Positions 51,535-60,630 of a stretch of DNA of 64,000 bases are shown one piece after another. The notes beneath the pieces are model-generated. The model was not told where the DNA came from, searched no databases, and saw only the letters and a list, made by a program, of their open reading frames with translations. The DNA comes from Streptomyces cellulosae. GTDB taxonomy: Bacteria > Actinomycetota > Actinomycetes > Streptomycetales > Streptomycetaceae. Every line of letters starts with the position of its first letter. Positions within the stretch are counted from its first letter, which is position 1. A program made the translations under genes and the position numbers. Where the stretch lies: NCBI GenBank assembly GCA_014655195.1, contig BNBH01000011.1:181054-245053 (forward strand). Direction: 5' to 3'.

Positions 51535-52962
51535 TCAGTGATCGCAGGCCACGGTGAGTGCCGCCACCTCCTCGGTCACCGCGCGGGCGAGTTGGCCGAG
51601 GTCCTCGACGGCCGCGCCGTCGGCGACCAGCCCGTAGTGGACGCGTCCCCGGTAGGTGGAGACGGCGACCGCGAGGGAGTGGCCGGGGGCGAGCGGCGCG
51701 AGCGGGAACACGGCGCCGAGCGGGTCGCCGCCGAGGCGCAGGCCGAAGCCGGGCAGCGGCACGCTGGTGACCAGGACGTCGAACCAGAGCCGGGCCGCCT
51801 GCCCCAGCAGCGGACCGCCGAGCCGGTGTCCGAGCGGCGGCACGTGCTCGGCGAGCAGCGCCACCGCGCCCGCGCCGCGGTGCGGGCCCGCCTCCTTGTT
51901 GCGGTCCATGGCGGTGCGGACCCGGGTCAGCCGGGTGACCGGGTCCTTCTCGTCGACCGGGAGCCGTATCAAGTACCCGGAGAGCCGGTTGCCCTGCGGG
52001 TGGGCGGTGCGGGGGCGGCGCCGGGAGACGGGGACGAGGGCGCGCGGGGCGACGCCGTCGCTGCCGTCGCCCCGCTCGTCGAGCCAGCGGCGCAGCGCGC
52101 CGGCGACGACCGCGATGAGGACGTCGTTGACGGTGCCGCCGGCGCTCTTGCGGATGCGGTGCACGTCGTCGAGGTCGACGACCACGCCGGCGGTGCGGCG
52201 GGTGCCGCTGGGGGCGCAGGTGAGGGCGGGCGAGGAGCGCATGTCGAGGGTGGACCGGGCGACGGCGGCGCCGATGTCCAGGGCCCGGCCGGCCTCGGCG
52301 AGGGCGTCGCGCACCATGCCGGGCACCTCGCGGACGTCGGGGACGACCCCGCGGGGCGGCTCTGCGGGCCGCGGCCGGGGCGTGGGCAGGTCCGTCGGGT
52401 CCATCAGCGCGGCGGCGAGGGTGAGGGCGCGCAGTCCGTCGGCGAGGGCGTGGTGGAACTTGAACAGGACGGCGAAGCGGGCGCCGCCCTCCTCCGGCAG
52501 CACGTGCGCCTCCCACGGCGGACGGGCGCGCTCCAGGGGGCGTCCCATGAGGTCGCCGGCGGCGGCGTGGAAGTCGGCGACCGGTTCGTGCAGCCGGACA
52601 TGGTCGAGGGGGTCGAAGCCGGGGTCGGGCTCGCGGGCGGCGCCGCCGAAGGCGAGCGAGTCGCGGACGACGGAGGTGAGCGGGCGGCCCAGTGCGGCCG
52701 TGAGCGGTTCGCCGGGGGCGGGCCAGGAGCGGCGCAGCGCGGAGAGCGGGCGCCGCAGTCCGAGGGGCTGCCAGGTGTCGCGGATGCGCATGCGCAGCCC
52801 GGGCACGGCGGCGGACCGGGCGGCGAGGAGGTCCGCCGCGTGGGCGGCGGCGGAGGGCGAGCCGGCTGTGAAGACGCCGAGCGCCGCGAGATGCATGGGG
52901 TGGCCGGCGGACTCGAGGTTCCAGAACGCCAGGTCGAGGGGGGCGAGCGGGTCTGCGGTCAT
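51535..52962 (-). CDS. WS/DGAT wax ester synthase / diacylglycerol O-acyltransferase
   Basis: A 475-residue acyltransferase. It starts with DPLAPLDLAFWNLESAGHPMHLAALGVF and has the catalytic HHALADG at residues 170-176 (HHxxxDG). Later SGTVNDVLIAVVAGALRRWL-like and PLPGFGLRLGGDPLGAVFPLAPLAPGHSLAVAVSTYRGRVHYGLVAD segments are typical of the family. It joins acyl-CoA to diacylglycerol to make storage triacylglycerol. Its position matches the DGAT locus known near here in S. coelicolor (SCO0958, from memory). The following SDR gene is separated by 104 bases. Confidence 0.9.
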   Translation of the reverse strand: MTADPLAPLDLAFWNLESAGHPMHLAALGVFTAGSPSAAAHAADLLAARSAAVPGLRMRIRDTWQPLGLRRPLSALRRSWPAPGEPLTAALGRPLTSVVRDSLAFGGAAREPDPGFDPLDHVRLHEPVADFHAAAGDLMGRPLERARPPWEAHVLPEEGGARFAVLFKFHHALADGLRALTLAAALMDPTDLPTPRPRPAEPPRGVVPDVREVPGMVRDALAEAGRALDIGAAVARSTLDMRSSPALTCAPSGTRRTAGVVVDLDDVHRIRKSAGGTVNDVLIAVVAGALRRWLDERGDGSDGVAPRALVPVSRRRPRTAHPQGNRLSGYLIRLPVDEKDPVTRLTRVRTAMDRNKEAGPHRGAGAVALLAEHVPPLGHRLGGPLLGQAARLWFDVLVTSVPLPGFGLRLGGDPLGAVFPLAPLAPGHSLAVAVSTYRGRVHYGLVADGAAVEDLGQLARAVTEEVAALTVACDH

Positions 52963-53062
52963 GGGCGGGGCCTCGCATCGACGACGGGAACGGATCAGCA
53001 GTCAATCGCTCCCGGCCGATTACGGTCAAGTACGATCTGGCTACCCATAGTTAACAGCATGT

Positions 53063-53109
53063 GACGTCCCCGCCCCTTCCGCTGCTACGGCGAAAGGGGC
53101 GGGGACGTC
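53063..53109. terminator. strong terminator between GH2 and DGAT genes
   Basis: A perfect 16-base stem, GACGTCCCCGCCCCTT / AAGGGGCGGGGACGTC, with a 15-base loop that can itself pair CCG/CGG. It lies downstream of the GH2 stop codon (53213) on the minus strand and before the DGAT promoter. Confidence 0.8.
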
Positions 53110-53212
53110 GTGTTCTGCGGGGCCCGTGGGGCGTTCCGGCCGTCCGGCGGGGTGACGGACGCCACCCGGACGCACGCCACCCGGACGGGCGGGAGCCCCG
53201 CTCAGCGGGCCG

Positions 53213-55831
53213 TCACTCGGTGGCCGGGCAGCCCGCGGGCCGGGCCCGGGAGGCGTCCCGGATCAGGTCCCGCTGCGCGGCCCGCACCCGCTCCACGTCG
53301 GGCTTCAGCACCCGCCGGTCGTAGGTGAGCAGACCGTTCAGCTCGCCCTCCACGTCGGAGATCTGGGTGTAGACGGCGCCGTTGCCGCCCCGGCACACCA
53401 GCGCCCGCACCTCGCCCAGCTTGGTGAGGTAGTCGTCGGTGTAGGTGGCCGGGTCGACGTCGACGTACGACTGCTGCACGGGCCAGGCGTGGCCGGGCAC
53501 CGCGAGGCCGAGGCCGCCGTACTCACCGCTGACCAGGGCGCGTTCACCGTCCGGCCGGGGCGGCAGGGCGGGGCTCGGGTAGCCGTGCTCGTCCATGATG
53601 TCGCCGGTGCCGCCGTCGGCGCCCAGGTTCAGCCCTGACTGGTTGTTCACCAGCCGGCTCGGGTCCCAGGACTTGGCCTGCGCGGCGATCCGGCCGACGT
53701 CGTACTGGCCCCAGCCCTCGTTGAAGGTGACCCACATGACGATGGACGGGCTGCTGATGTGCTCGTCGATCATCTCCTTCATCTCGCGCTCGTAGCGGGC
53801 ACGGGCCTCGGCGTCCGGGGTGCGGGCGTCCCGCATGGAGGGCATGTCCTGCCACACGAGCAGTCCGAGGCGGTCGGCCCAGTGGAACCAGCGGTCGGGT
53901 TCGACCTTGATGTGCTTGCGCACCGCGTTGAAGCCGAGCTGCTTGTGCACCTTGAGGTCGTGGGCGAGGGCCTCGTCGGTGGGCGCGGTGTGCAGGCCGT
54001 CGGGCCAGAAGCCCTGGTCGAGGGTGGCCATCAGGAAGACGGGCTTGCCGTTGAGGACCGTGCGCGGCACCCCGTCGATCTTCTCGACGGCGATGGAGCG
54101 CATGCCGAAGTAGCTGTTCACCCGGTCGGCGCCGACCTTGACCTTCAGGTCGTACAGGAAGGGGTCGTCGGGCGACCACAGGCGCGGGTTCTTGATCTTC
54201 AGCGTGAGCGGCTGTCCGGTGCGGCCGGTGGCCGTGGCGACCTTGCGCCGTCCGTCGTACGCGGTGGCCGTGACCGGCAGGCCGTCGCGGACACCCTTCG
54301 CCTCGACGGTGAGCCGCTCGCCGGGCACGTCGGGGATCAGCTTCAGGGAATCGACGTGGTCGCGGGCGACGGGCTCCATCCAGACCGTCTGCCAGATGCC
54401 GGAGCTGGGCGTGTACCAGATGCCGCTGGGGTCGAGCCGCTGCTTGCCCATCGGCGGGTTCTCACCGTCGGCGGCGTCGGTGGGGTCGTAGACGCCGACG
54501 ATCAGCTCCTGGGGGCCGCTCCGCTTCAGCGCGTCGGTGACGTCGACGGAGAACTTGTCGTAGCCGCCCTCGTGCGCGGTGACCTTGGCGCCGTTGACGT
54601 AGACCTCGGCGCGCCAGTCGACCGCCTGGAAGTTGAGGCGCAGCCGCTTGCCGGAGCCGATGTGCCAGTCGCGCGGGACGGTGAAGGCGCGGCGGTACCA
54701 CATGCGGTCCTCGTGCCGCTGGATGCCGGAGAGCTGGGACTCCACCGGGTACGGCACCAGGATGCGTTCCTTCAGCGTGCGGCCCACGGGCGGACGCTCG
54801 CCCTCCTCCGCGGCGGCGAACTGCCAGCGGCCGTTCAGGTTGCGCCACTCGGAACGGGCGAGCTGGGGGCGCGGGTACTCGGGGTGGGCGTTGCCGGGGC
54901 CCACTTCGTCGGCCCACGGGGTGCTCAGTTCATGGGTGGAGCGGTTGGGGCCGCTGCTGAGGAAGGCGTCCACGGGGTCGCCGTCGGTGGCCTTCAGGCC
55001 CCCCTGGCCGTCGTACTGGATGTCGGCGGTGCCGCGCGCGGTGCCGGTCTTGTTGCCGACGACGGGTTCCGCGAGGCTGACGAGCAGCGCCCTCGGGTCG
55101 TCCGGGTCGGGTTTCGCCGAGGTGAGCGGCCATCGGGCGCCGCCGATGACCGCGTTGACGTGATCCGTGAAGCCGGCGGGCGGTGTGGCGAGGGGCTTGG
55201 GGAAGTCCAGCTTGAGCGTGCGTCCGGAGGCGAGGACGGTGGCGGCGAGGGCGCCGTCGTAGTCGAAGCCGTCCGGGAGGCGGAACGCCGACCGGGGCAC
55301 CGGCTCCTTGGCGCCGCCGGGCGGGGTCCAGCGCAGATGGAAGTTGGAGCCGCCGTAGTGCTCGAAGTACTCGACCTTGATGTCGTGGGCGCGGCCGGCG
55401 GTGAGCTGGACCGGCTCGGAGGTCTGTTCCTTGTCCCAGTCGTCGATCCAGTGGTCGATGACGAGAGCGCCGTCGACCCACAGCCGGAAGCCGTTGTCGG
55501 AGCTGACCGAGAAGGTGTGGGCGCCGGTGGTCTCCGGCACGATCTTGCCGGTCCAGCGGACGCTGACGTCGTCGGCCTGGCCGGTGGTGAGGCTCAGGCG
55601 CGGTTCCAGGTTGTCGAAGTCGAGCTGCGGGTCGAAGGCGACGGCCTTGAGTTCGTGGAAGTCGAAGGCGCCGGGGGCGGAGTGGGTCCAGTACTCGCCC
55701 TTCAGCCCGTGGATCTCCACGGGGTCGTCCTCGGCGGCGGCCGAGGCGGGCCCGGTCGCGGTGAGGCCGGTGACGCCCAGCGCGGTGGCCAGGAGCAGGG
55801 CGAAGCGGTTCCTGAGTCGTCCGATGCGCAC
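53213..55831 (-). CDS. secreted GH2 glycoside hydrolase with PA14 domain
   Basis: An 872-residue exported protein. A signal peptide (RFALLLATALGVTGLTATGPASAAA) is followed by a PA14 sugar-binding domain (about 35-165). GH2 sugar-binding and immunoglobulin-like domains come next, then the GH2 barrel (LNGKPVFLMATLDQGFWPDGL ... VMWVTFNEGWGQYD). The Glu of FNEGWG is the expected acid/base. It probably cuts terminal beta-linked galactose, mannose or glucuronic acid. The GTG at 55831 follows GGAGGA. A palindrome overlapping the -35 box lies upstream. Confidence 0.9.
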   Translation of the reverse strand: MRIGRLRNRFALLLATALGVTGLTATGPASAAAEDDPVEIHGLKGEYWTHSAPGAFDFHELKAVAFDPQLDFDNLEPRLSLTTGQADDVSVRWTGKIVPETTGAHTFSVSSDNGFRLWVDGALVIDHWIDDWDKEQTSEPVQLTAGRAHDIKVEYFEHYGGSNFHLRWTPPGGAKEPVPRSAFRLPDGFDYDGALAATVLASGRTLKLDFPKPLATPPAGFTDHVNAVIGGARWPLTSAKPDPDDPRALLVSLAEPVVGNKTGTARGTADIQYDGQGGLKATDGDPVDAFLSSGPNRSTHELSTPWADEVGPGNAHPEYPRPQLARSEWRNLNGRWQFAAAEEGERPPVGRTLKERILVPYPVESQLSGIQRHEDRMWYRRAFTVPRDWHIGSGKRLRLNFQAVDWRAEVYVNGAKVTAHEGGYDKFSVDVTDALKRSGPQELIVGVYDPTDAADGENPPMGKQRLDPSGIWYTPSSGIWQTVWMEPVARDHVDSLKLIPDVPGERLTVEAKGVRDGLPVTATAYDGRRKVATATGRTGQPLTLKIKNPRLWSPDDPFLYDLKVKVGADRVNSYFGMRSIAVEKIDGVPRTVLNGKPVFLMATLDQGFWPDGLHTAPTDEALAHDLKVHKQLGFNAVRKHIKVEPDRWFHWADRLGLLVWQDMPSMRDARTPDAEARARYEREMKEMIDEHISSPSIVMWVTFNEGWGQYDVGRIAAQAKSWDPSRLVNNQSGLNLGADGGTGDIMDEHGYPSPALPPRPDGERALVSGEYGGLGLAVPGHAWPVQQSYVDVDPATYTDDYLTKLGEVRALVCRGGNGAVYTQISDVEGELNGLLTYDRRVLKPDVERVRAAQRDLIRDASRARPAGCPATE

Positions 55832-55910
55832 GGATCCTCCGTCGGTGAGGAAGTGACGGCTCTCGCTGTGCAGGTGTCGCATGTTCTGTTCTGTGTGTTG
55901 TCAGTCCCGT

Positions 55911-55920
55911 ACAACGTTGT
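55911..55920 (-). promoter_or_regulatory. ACAACGTTGT operator overlapping a -35 box
   Basis: A perfect 10-base palindrome, 80 bases before the GH2 start. On the minus strand a TTGACA hexamer (55918-55923) overlaps it. LacI-family regulators of sugar genes in Streptomyces bind sites with this AACGTT core, so sugar-induced derepression is likely. Confidence 0.6.
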
Positions 55921-55978
55921 CAAAGAACAGCACTTGGCATAACAGCACGGATTCCTCCATGAGTCCAGGGACATGACA

Positions 55979-56009
55979 AAGGCCCGGTCGTCACGCGTGA
56001 CCGGGGCCT
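55979..56009 (-). terminator. terminator after glgC
   Basis: AGGCCCGGTCGTCACG pairs with CGTGACCGGGGCCT with a two-base bulge, 13 bases beyond the glgC stop on the minus strand. Confidence 0.65.
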
Positions 56010-56021
56010 CGTCGAGAACCG

Positions 56022-57242
56022 CTACGGCACCAACTGCCCCTTCCCGAGGGCGATCACGCCCCCCTTGGAGACGGTGTACAGCTCCGCGTCGCGCTCCGGG
56101 TTGACGCCGATCGTCGCGCCCGGCGGCACCTCGACGTTCTTGTCCAGCACCGCCCCGCGCACCACCGCGCCCCGCCCGATGTGCACGTTGTCGTGCAGCA
56201 CCGATCCCTGCACCACCGCCCCGGGATCGACCACGACCCCCGGCGACAGCACGGACCGTGTCACCTGCCCCCGGATGAGACAGCCGGCGCTGATGATGGA
56301 CTCGCCGGCGATGCCGCCCGCGTTGAACCGGGCCGGCGACAGCTGCCCGGAGTGGGTGTAGACGGGCCACTGACGGTTGTAGAGGTTGAACGCGGGGCGC
56401 TCGGCGATCAGGTCCATGTGCGCGTCGTAGTACGCGTCGAGCGTGCCGACGTCACGCCAGTAGCCCTGGTCGCGGCTGGTCTCGCCCGGCACGTGGTTGG
56501 TGCTGAAGTCGTACAGGTGGGCCTCGCCCCGCTCGGTGAGCTGGGGCAGGATCGAACCGCCCATGTCGTGCACCGAGTTCTCGTCCTCGGCGTCCCGCTG
56601 GAGGGCCTCGACGAGCGCCTTGGTGGTGAAGATGTAGTTGCCCATGGAGGCGAACACGCTGTCGGGGTCGTCGGCCAGGCCGGGCGGGTCGGCGGGCTTC
56701 TCCAGGAAGCGCTCCACGGTGAGCCCGTCGGTGCCCGGGGTGATCACGCCGAACGAGGACGACTCCGTGCGCGGCACCCGGATCCCGGCCACGGTGACGC
56801 CGGCGCCGCTCTCGATGTGCTGGTTGAGCATCTGGCGCGGGTCCATGCGGTACACGTGGTCGGCGCCGAACACCGCCACGTACTCCGGGCGCTCGTCGTA
56901 GATCAGGTTCAGCGACTGGAGGATCGCGTCGGCGCTGCCCAGGTACCAGCGGGGGCCGAGCCGCTGCTGGGCGGGGACCGGGGTGACGTAGTTGCCGAGC
57001 AGGCTGGACATCCGCCAGGTGGTGGTGATGTGCCGGTCCAGCGAGTGCGACTTGTACTGCGTGAGCACGCAGATCCGCAGGATGTCGCCGTTCACCAGGT
57101 TGGACAGCACGAAGTCGACGAGGCGGTACGTGCCGCCGAAGGTGACCGCCGGTTTGGCGCGGTCCGCCGTGAGGGGCATCAGGCGCTTGCCCTCGCCGCC
57201 CGCCAGCACGATTCCCAGGACCGAAGGACCACCACGACGCAT
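56022..57242 (-). CDS. glgC: glucose-1-phosphate adenylyltransferase
   Basis: A 406-residue ADP-glucose pyrophosphorylase. VLGIVLAGGEGKRLMPLTADRAKPAVTFGGTYRLVDFVLSN is the nucleotide-binding start. YLGSADAILQSLNLI, VAVFGADHVYRMDP and YWRDVGTLDAYYDAHMDL follow, and a C-terminal left-handed beta-helix (SVLSPGVVVDPGAVVQGSVL). It makes ADP-glucose for alpha-glucan synthesis. The ATG at 57242 with GGGGAG upstream is chosen over a longer frame. It lies 51 bases after glgA on the same strand and is likely in one transcript with it. Confidence 0.95.
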   Translation of the reverse strand: MRRGGPSVLGIVLAGGEGKRLMPLTADRAKPAVTFGGTYRLVDFVLSNLVNGDILRICVLTQYKSHSLDRHITTTWRMSSLLGNYVTPVPAQQRLGPRWYLGSADAILQSLNLIYDERPEYVAVFGADHVYRMDPRQMLNQHIESGAGVTVAGIRVPRTESSSFGVITPGTDGLTVERFLEKPADPPGLADDPDSVFASMGNYIFTTKALVEALQRDAEDENSVHDMGGSILPQLTERGEAHLYDFSTNHVPGETSRDQGYWRDVGTLDAYYDAHMDLIAERPAFNLYNRQWPVYTHSGQLSPARFNAGGIAGESIISAGCLIRGQVTRSVLSPGVVVDPGAVVQGSVLHDNVHIGRGAVVRGAVLDKNVEVPPGATIGVNPERDAELYTVSKGGVIALGKGQLVP

Positions 57243-57293
57243 GGCCGCTCCCCTCACGCCGAGTTTTCCCATGACTGCCCCGGACGGGCCGCT

Positions 57294-58445
57294 TTAGGCC
57301 TGCCGGAAGATCTCCTCGTACAGCCCGGCCGTGCGGCGGGCCACCGCGTCCCACCCGAACTCCGTCACCGCGCGCTCCCGTCCCGCCTCGCCCATCGCCC
57401 GCGCGGTGTCCGGGTCGCCGAGCACGGCGTCCAGCGCCCGGGTGAGCCCCGCCTCGAAGTCGTCGTCCACGTCCATGAGCAGCCCGGTCCTGCCGTGGTC
57501 GACGACCTCCGGGATGCCCCCGACACGGGAGGCGACCACGGCGGTGCCGCACGCCATCGCCTCCAGGTTGACGATGCCGAGCGGCTCGTACACCGAGGGG
57601 CAGGCGAACACGGTCGCGTGCGTCAGCAGCTGGATCACCTCGGGCCGGGGCAGCATCTGCGGGATCCAGTGCACGCCGTCGCGGACCCGGCTCAGCTCCT
57701 CGTACAGCTCGCGGAACTCCCGGTCGATCTCCGGGGTGTCCGGGGCGCCCGCGCACAGCACCACCTGCGCGGCCGGGTCGAGGGCGCGCACCGCCCGCAG
57801 CAGATGGGGCACGCCCTTCTGCCGGGTGATCCGGCCGACGAACAGCACGTACGGGCGCGAGCGGTCGAGTCCGACCCGGTCCAGGACGTCGGTGCCGGGG
57901 TCGGGGCGGTACAGGGAGGTGTCGATGCCGTTGTGGACGACGTGCACCCTGGCCGGGTCGAGGGCCGGGTAGCAGCCGAGGATGTCGTCGCGCATGGCGC
58001 CGGACACGGCGATCACCGCGTCGGCGGCCTCGTAGGCGGTGCGCTCCGCCCAGCTGGAGAGGGCGTAGCCGCCGCCGAGCTGCTCGGCCTTCCAGGGGCG
58101 CAGCGGCTCCAGCGAGTGCGCGGTCACCACGTGCGGGATGCCGTACAGCAGCTTGGCGAGGTGGCCGCCGAGGTTGGCGTACCAGGTGTGGGAGTGGACC
58201 AGGTCGCGGCCTTCGAGGGCGGCGGCCATGGCGAGGTCGGTCGAGAAGGTGCGCAGGGCGTCGTTGGCGCCGTCGAGCGCGGACCAGGAGCGGTGGCGCA
58301 GCACGCCGTCCGCGCGGCCCTCGCCCCAGCAGTGCACCTCCAGGTCCACCAGGGACCGCAGCTCCCGGGCCAGGAACTCCACATGGACCCCGGCGCCGCC
58401 GTACACGTCCGGGGGGTACTCCCGGGTCAGCAGTCCCACTCGCAC
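57294..58445 (-). CDS. glgA: GT4-family glycogen synthase / maltose-1-phosphate synthase (GlgA/GlgM)
   Basis: A 383-residue glycosyltransferase of family GT4. It has RVGLLTREYPPDVYGGAGVHVEFLAREL, VHSHTWYANLGGHLAKLLYGIPHVVTAHSLEPLRPWK, YVLFVGRITRQKGVPHLLRAVR, and the E-x7-E site in CPSVYEPLGIVNLEAMACG. Actinobacterial members were named GlgA; mycobacterial GlgM is known to make maltose-1-phosphate from ADP-glucose and glucose-1-phosphate, feeding the GlgE pathway. The partner glgC follows directly. GTG start at 58445. Confidence 0.88.
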   Translation of the reverse strand: MRVGLLTREYPPDVYGGAGVHVEFLARELRSLVDLEVHCWGEGRADGVLRHRSWSALDGANDALRTFSTDLAMAAALEGRDLVHSHTWYANLGGHLAKLLYGIPHVVTAHSLEPLRPWKAEQLGGGYALSSWAERTAYEAADAVIAVSGAMRDDILGCYPALDPARVHVVHNGIDTSLYRPDPGTDVLDRVGLDRSRPYVLFVGRITRQKGVPHLLRAVRALDPAAQVVLCAGAPDTPEIDREFRELYEELSRVRDGVHWIPQMLPRPEVIQLLTHATVFACPSVYEPLGIVNLEAMACGTAVVASRVGGIPEVVDHGRTGLLMDVDDDFEAGLTRALDAVLGDPDTARAMGEAGRERAVTEFGWDAVARRTAGLYEEIFRQA

Positions 58446-58482
58446 CCTGAACCCCCTGTCTGCGCGGACGTCCCTCCCATGG

Positions 58483-59238
58483 TCACGCAGTCGGGGCGCG
58501 CGGGGAAGAGCGGGGCGGCCGCACGAAGCAGCAGTCGCCGCAGACGCCTCCGCCGGGGACGCGGTAGTAGAGGCAGCAGCTGCGGCGGCGGAAGGCGCTG
58601 CCGGTGAGGGTGCCGGCGCCGGTGAGGAGGGGGTGGTCGAGGAGGTCGCCGGCCAGGCGGGTGGCGCGGGCGGCGGCGTCGGGGCGGGCGTGGCGGGTGA
58701 TCTCGCGGGCGGCCGCGGCGAGGGCGGAGGCGGCATTGCCGCGCAGAAGGGCGGGCGCGATTCGGTGGCGGGCGCGCAGGGCGGCGGAGAGGGGTTCGAG
58801 GTGTCCGCGCAGGACGACGTCGGCGAGGGTCGCCGCGTCACCGGGGAGGGGGCGGACCTCGGGGAGGTGGAGGTCGTCGGGGGCGCTGCCCTCGGGGTCC
58901 CAGCGGAGCGTGCTCGGTGCGAGGTCGGGGACGGCGCCGTGGAGGGCGGCGCAGCCGAGGGCGACGGACCACAGGCGTGCGGCCAGCCCCTGATGCGCCA
59001 CGGAGGCGGCGACGCGGGGCTCTTGGGTGCGGAGTGCGGCGGCGACGCGGCGCACGCGGACGGTCAGGGGGTCGGTCGCGGGGGTGTGTTGAACACCGGG
59101 GCGGCGGGGGCCGTATGCCTGGTCGAGCGTGGGAAGGTGACGGTCGGCGTCCTCCCCCGCGCGCAGGACGAAGAAGCCACCGAGGGCACGGAGGGCGGTG
59201 AGGCGCGGGTCGAGGTCCACGACGTACAGGAGTACCAA
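58483..59238 (-). CDS. FhuF-like (2Fe-2S) ferric reductase family protein
   Basis: A 251-residue protein. The end SAFRRRSCCLYYRVPGGGVCGDCCF carries the CC-x10-C-x2-C cluster motif of FhuF-type siderophore iron reductases. The middle part (RVAASVAHQGLAARLWSVALGCAALHG) matches the family. It would reduce ferric siderophores in the cytoplasm. The start is unsure: the open frame begins at a TTG at 59238, and an in-frame GTG at 59220 is equally possible. It is upstream of glgA on the same strand. Confidence 0.82.
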   Translation of the reverse strand: MVLLYVVDLDPRLTALRALGGFFVLRAGEDADRHLPTLDQAYGPRRPGVQHTPATDPLTVRVRRVAAALRTQEPRVAASVAHQGLAARLWSVALGCAALHGAVPDLAPSTLRWDPEGSAPDDLHLPEVRPLPGDAATLADVVLRGHLEPLSAALRARHRIAPALLRGNAASALAAAAREITRHARPDAAARATRLAGDLLDHPLLTGAGTLTGSAFRRRSCCLYYRVPGGGVCGDCCFVRPPRSSPRAPTA

Positions 59239-59448
59239 GTCCCTCGGGGGTGGTTGTCAGGGGCCTCGGCCTTACGACGCCCACCCAGGGGATGACAGGG
59301 GCGTCCTCGTACTCCATCGGCAGTAGGACGCATTGGGTGCTCAGGGACGACGACGGGGAACACCCTGACGCGGCAAGGTGTTGGTCATGGAAGCCGACCG
59401 TTCGCCGCGCCGGGCAGACCGCCCCCGCCTCACGCAGAGGAGCAGCCG

Positions 59449-60588
59449 ATGAGCGCCCTCGCGTTGTCCGTGCTCCTCTCGTTCGTGTCCGCGGTGGCGT
59501 ACGCCGGGGGCGCGATCGTGCAGGAGCAGGTGGCGCTCTCCTCGACCGGCGCACGGCAGTACGCCCCGCTGCGCCGGCCGGCCTGGTGGGCCGCGGTCGC
59601 GCTGAACGGTCTGGGCGCGCTCCTTCATGTGGTGGCGCTGGCCTACGGCCCGCTGAGCCTGGTCCAGCCGCTGGGGGCCCTCACGATCGTGTTCGCGCTG
59701 CCGATGGCCGCGCTGTTCGTCAACCGGAAGGCCGGGGCGACCGCCTGGCGGGGCGCCCTGATGGCGACGGTGGGTCTCGCGGGTCTGCTGGCGCTGGTCG
59801 GCGCGTCGGGCGCGCAGTCGCTGGACGGCCCGCAGCGGGTCGCGGCGGCCGTGGTGACGGCGGCGGCGGTCGTGACGCTGATGGTCGCGGCGCGCGCTGC
59901 GCACCGTCATCCGGCGGTGCGCAGCATCCTGCTGGCGACGGCGGCCGGTGTCGCGTTCGGCATGTCCTCGGTCTTCACCAAGACGGTCGCGGTGGACTGG
60001 ACGGGCGGGGTGTCGGCGGGCGACCTGCCGTCCCTCGCGGTGATCGGCGTGCTGGCGACGGCGGGCATGCTGCTGTCCCAGGCCTCCTACAAGGGCGCGG
60101 GCCTCGCGGCCCCGCTGGCGACGCTCACCGTGGTGAACCCGGTGGTGGCGGCCGCGGTCGGCATCACGATGTTCGGCGAGACGTTCCGGTACGGCGCGAC
60201 GGGCACGGCGTTGGCGCTGAGCTGCGGGGTGGTGGCGGCGGGCGGGCTGATCCTGCTGACCACGGAGCGGCTGGCACGGGAGGGGGCTGTCCGGGCGGTG
60301 CCTGTTCCGGTGACCGCCCAGTCCCGGCCCGTTCCGGTGGTCGCGGGGCGGGAGGCCCGGGACGCCGAGGATGCCGCCGCCGAGCTGCTCCTCGCGGAGC
60401 TGAAGGTGCCGGAGGACGTGACGCTGCCGGAGGTCGTCCCGTCGCCGGTCACCGTGCCCGCGGCGGCCGCCGGGCCGGACGCGGTGGACCCGGCGGCGGT
60501 GCCGGTCATGCCGTACGCGCCCTTCTACGGCGGCCCGTACGTGCCGCTGCCGACGGGCGACCGGCATCTCGCGCGCGTCAGATCGTGA
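59449..60588 (+). CDS. DMT family permease with proline/valine-rich tail
   Basis: A 379-residue protein. About nine membrane helices (residues 1-270) with the EamA repeat (LSLVQPLGALTIVFALPMAALF and later ATLTVVNPVVAAAVGITMFGETFR) identify the drug/metabolite transporter superfamily. The last 100 residues are a polar, Val/Pro-rich cytoplasmic or outside tail with no known domain. Substrate unknown. The ATG at 59449 follows GAGGAG at 6 bases. Confidence 0.87.
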   Translation: MSALALSVLLSFVSAVAYAGGAIVQEQVALSSTGARQYAPLRRPAWWAAVALNGLGALLHVVALAYGPLSLVQPLGALTIVFALPMAALFVNRKAGATAWRGALMATVGLAGLLALVGASGAQSLDGPQRVAAAVVTAAAVVTLMVAARAAHRHPAVRSILLATAAGVAFGMSSVFTKTVAVDWTGGVSAGDLPSLAVIGVLATAGMLLSQASYKGAGLAAPLATLTVVNPVVAAAVGITMFGETFRYGATGTALALSCGVVAAGGLILLTTERLAREGAVRAVPVPVTAQSRPVPVVAGREARDAEDAAAELLLAELKVPEDVTLPEVVPSPVTVPAAAAGPDAVDPAAVPVMPYAPFYGGPYVPLPTGDRHLARVRS

Positions 60589-60630
60589 CCGCCGGCTCAG
60601 ACCGTGACCGCGCGCGTCAGATGTTGACGC
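60578..60630. repeat. three 14-bp repeats across convergent gene ends
   Basis: TCAGATCGTGACCG (60578-60591), TCAGACCGTGACCG (60597-60610) and the weaker TCAGATGTTGACGC (60617-60630) are spaced 19 and 20 bases apart and cover the stops of both convergent genes. Confidence 0.5.

Noticed and set aside
49736..51541. 601-codon plus-strand frame opposite the SDR gene
   Set aside because: Shadow of the minus-strand gene, which has a zinc ribbon and Rossmann motifs.
59392..59450. 21-codon frame (MEADRSPRR...) whose TGA overlaps the DMT permease ATG
   Set aside because: Poor ribosome site and no hydrophobic or regulatory character; probably chance overlap.
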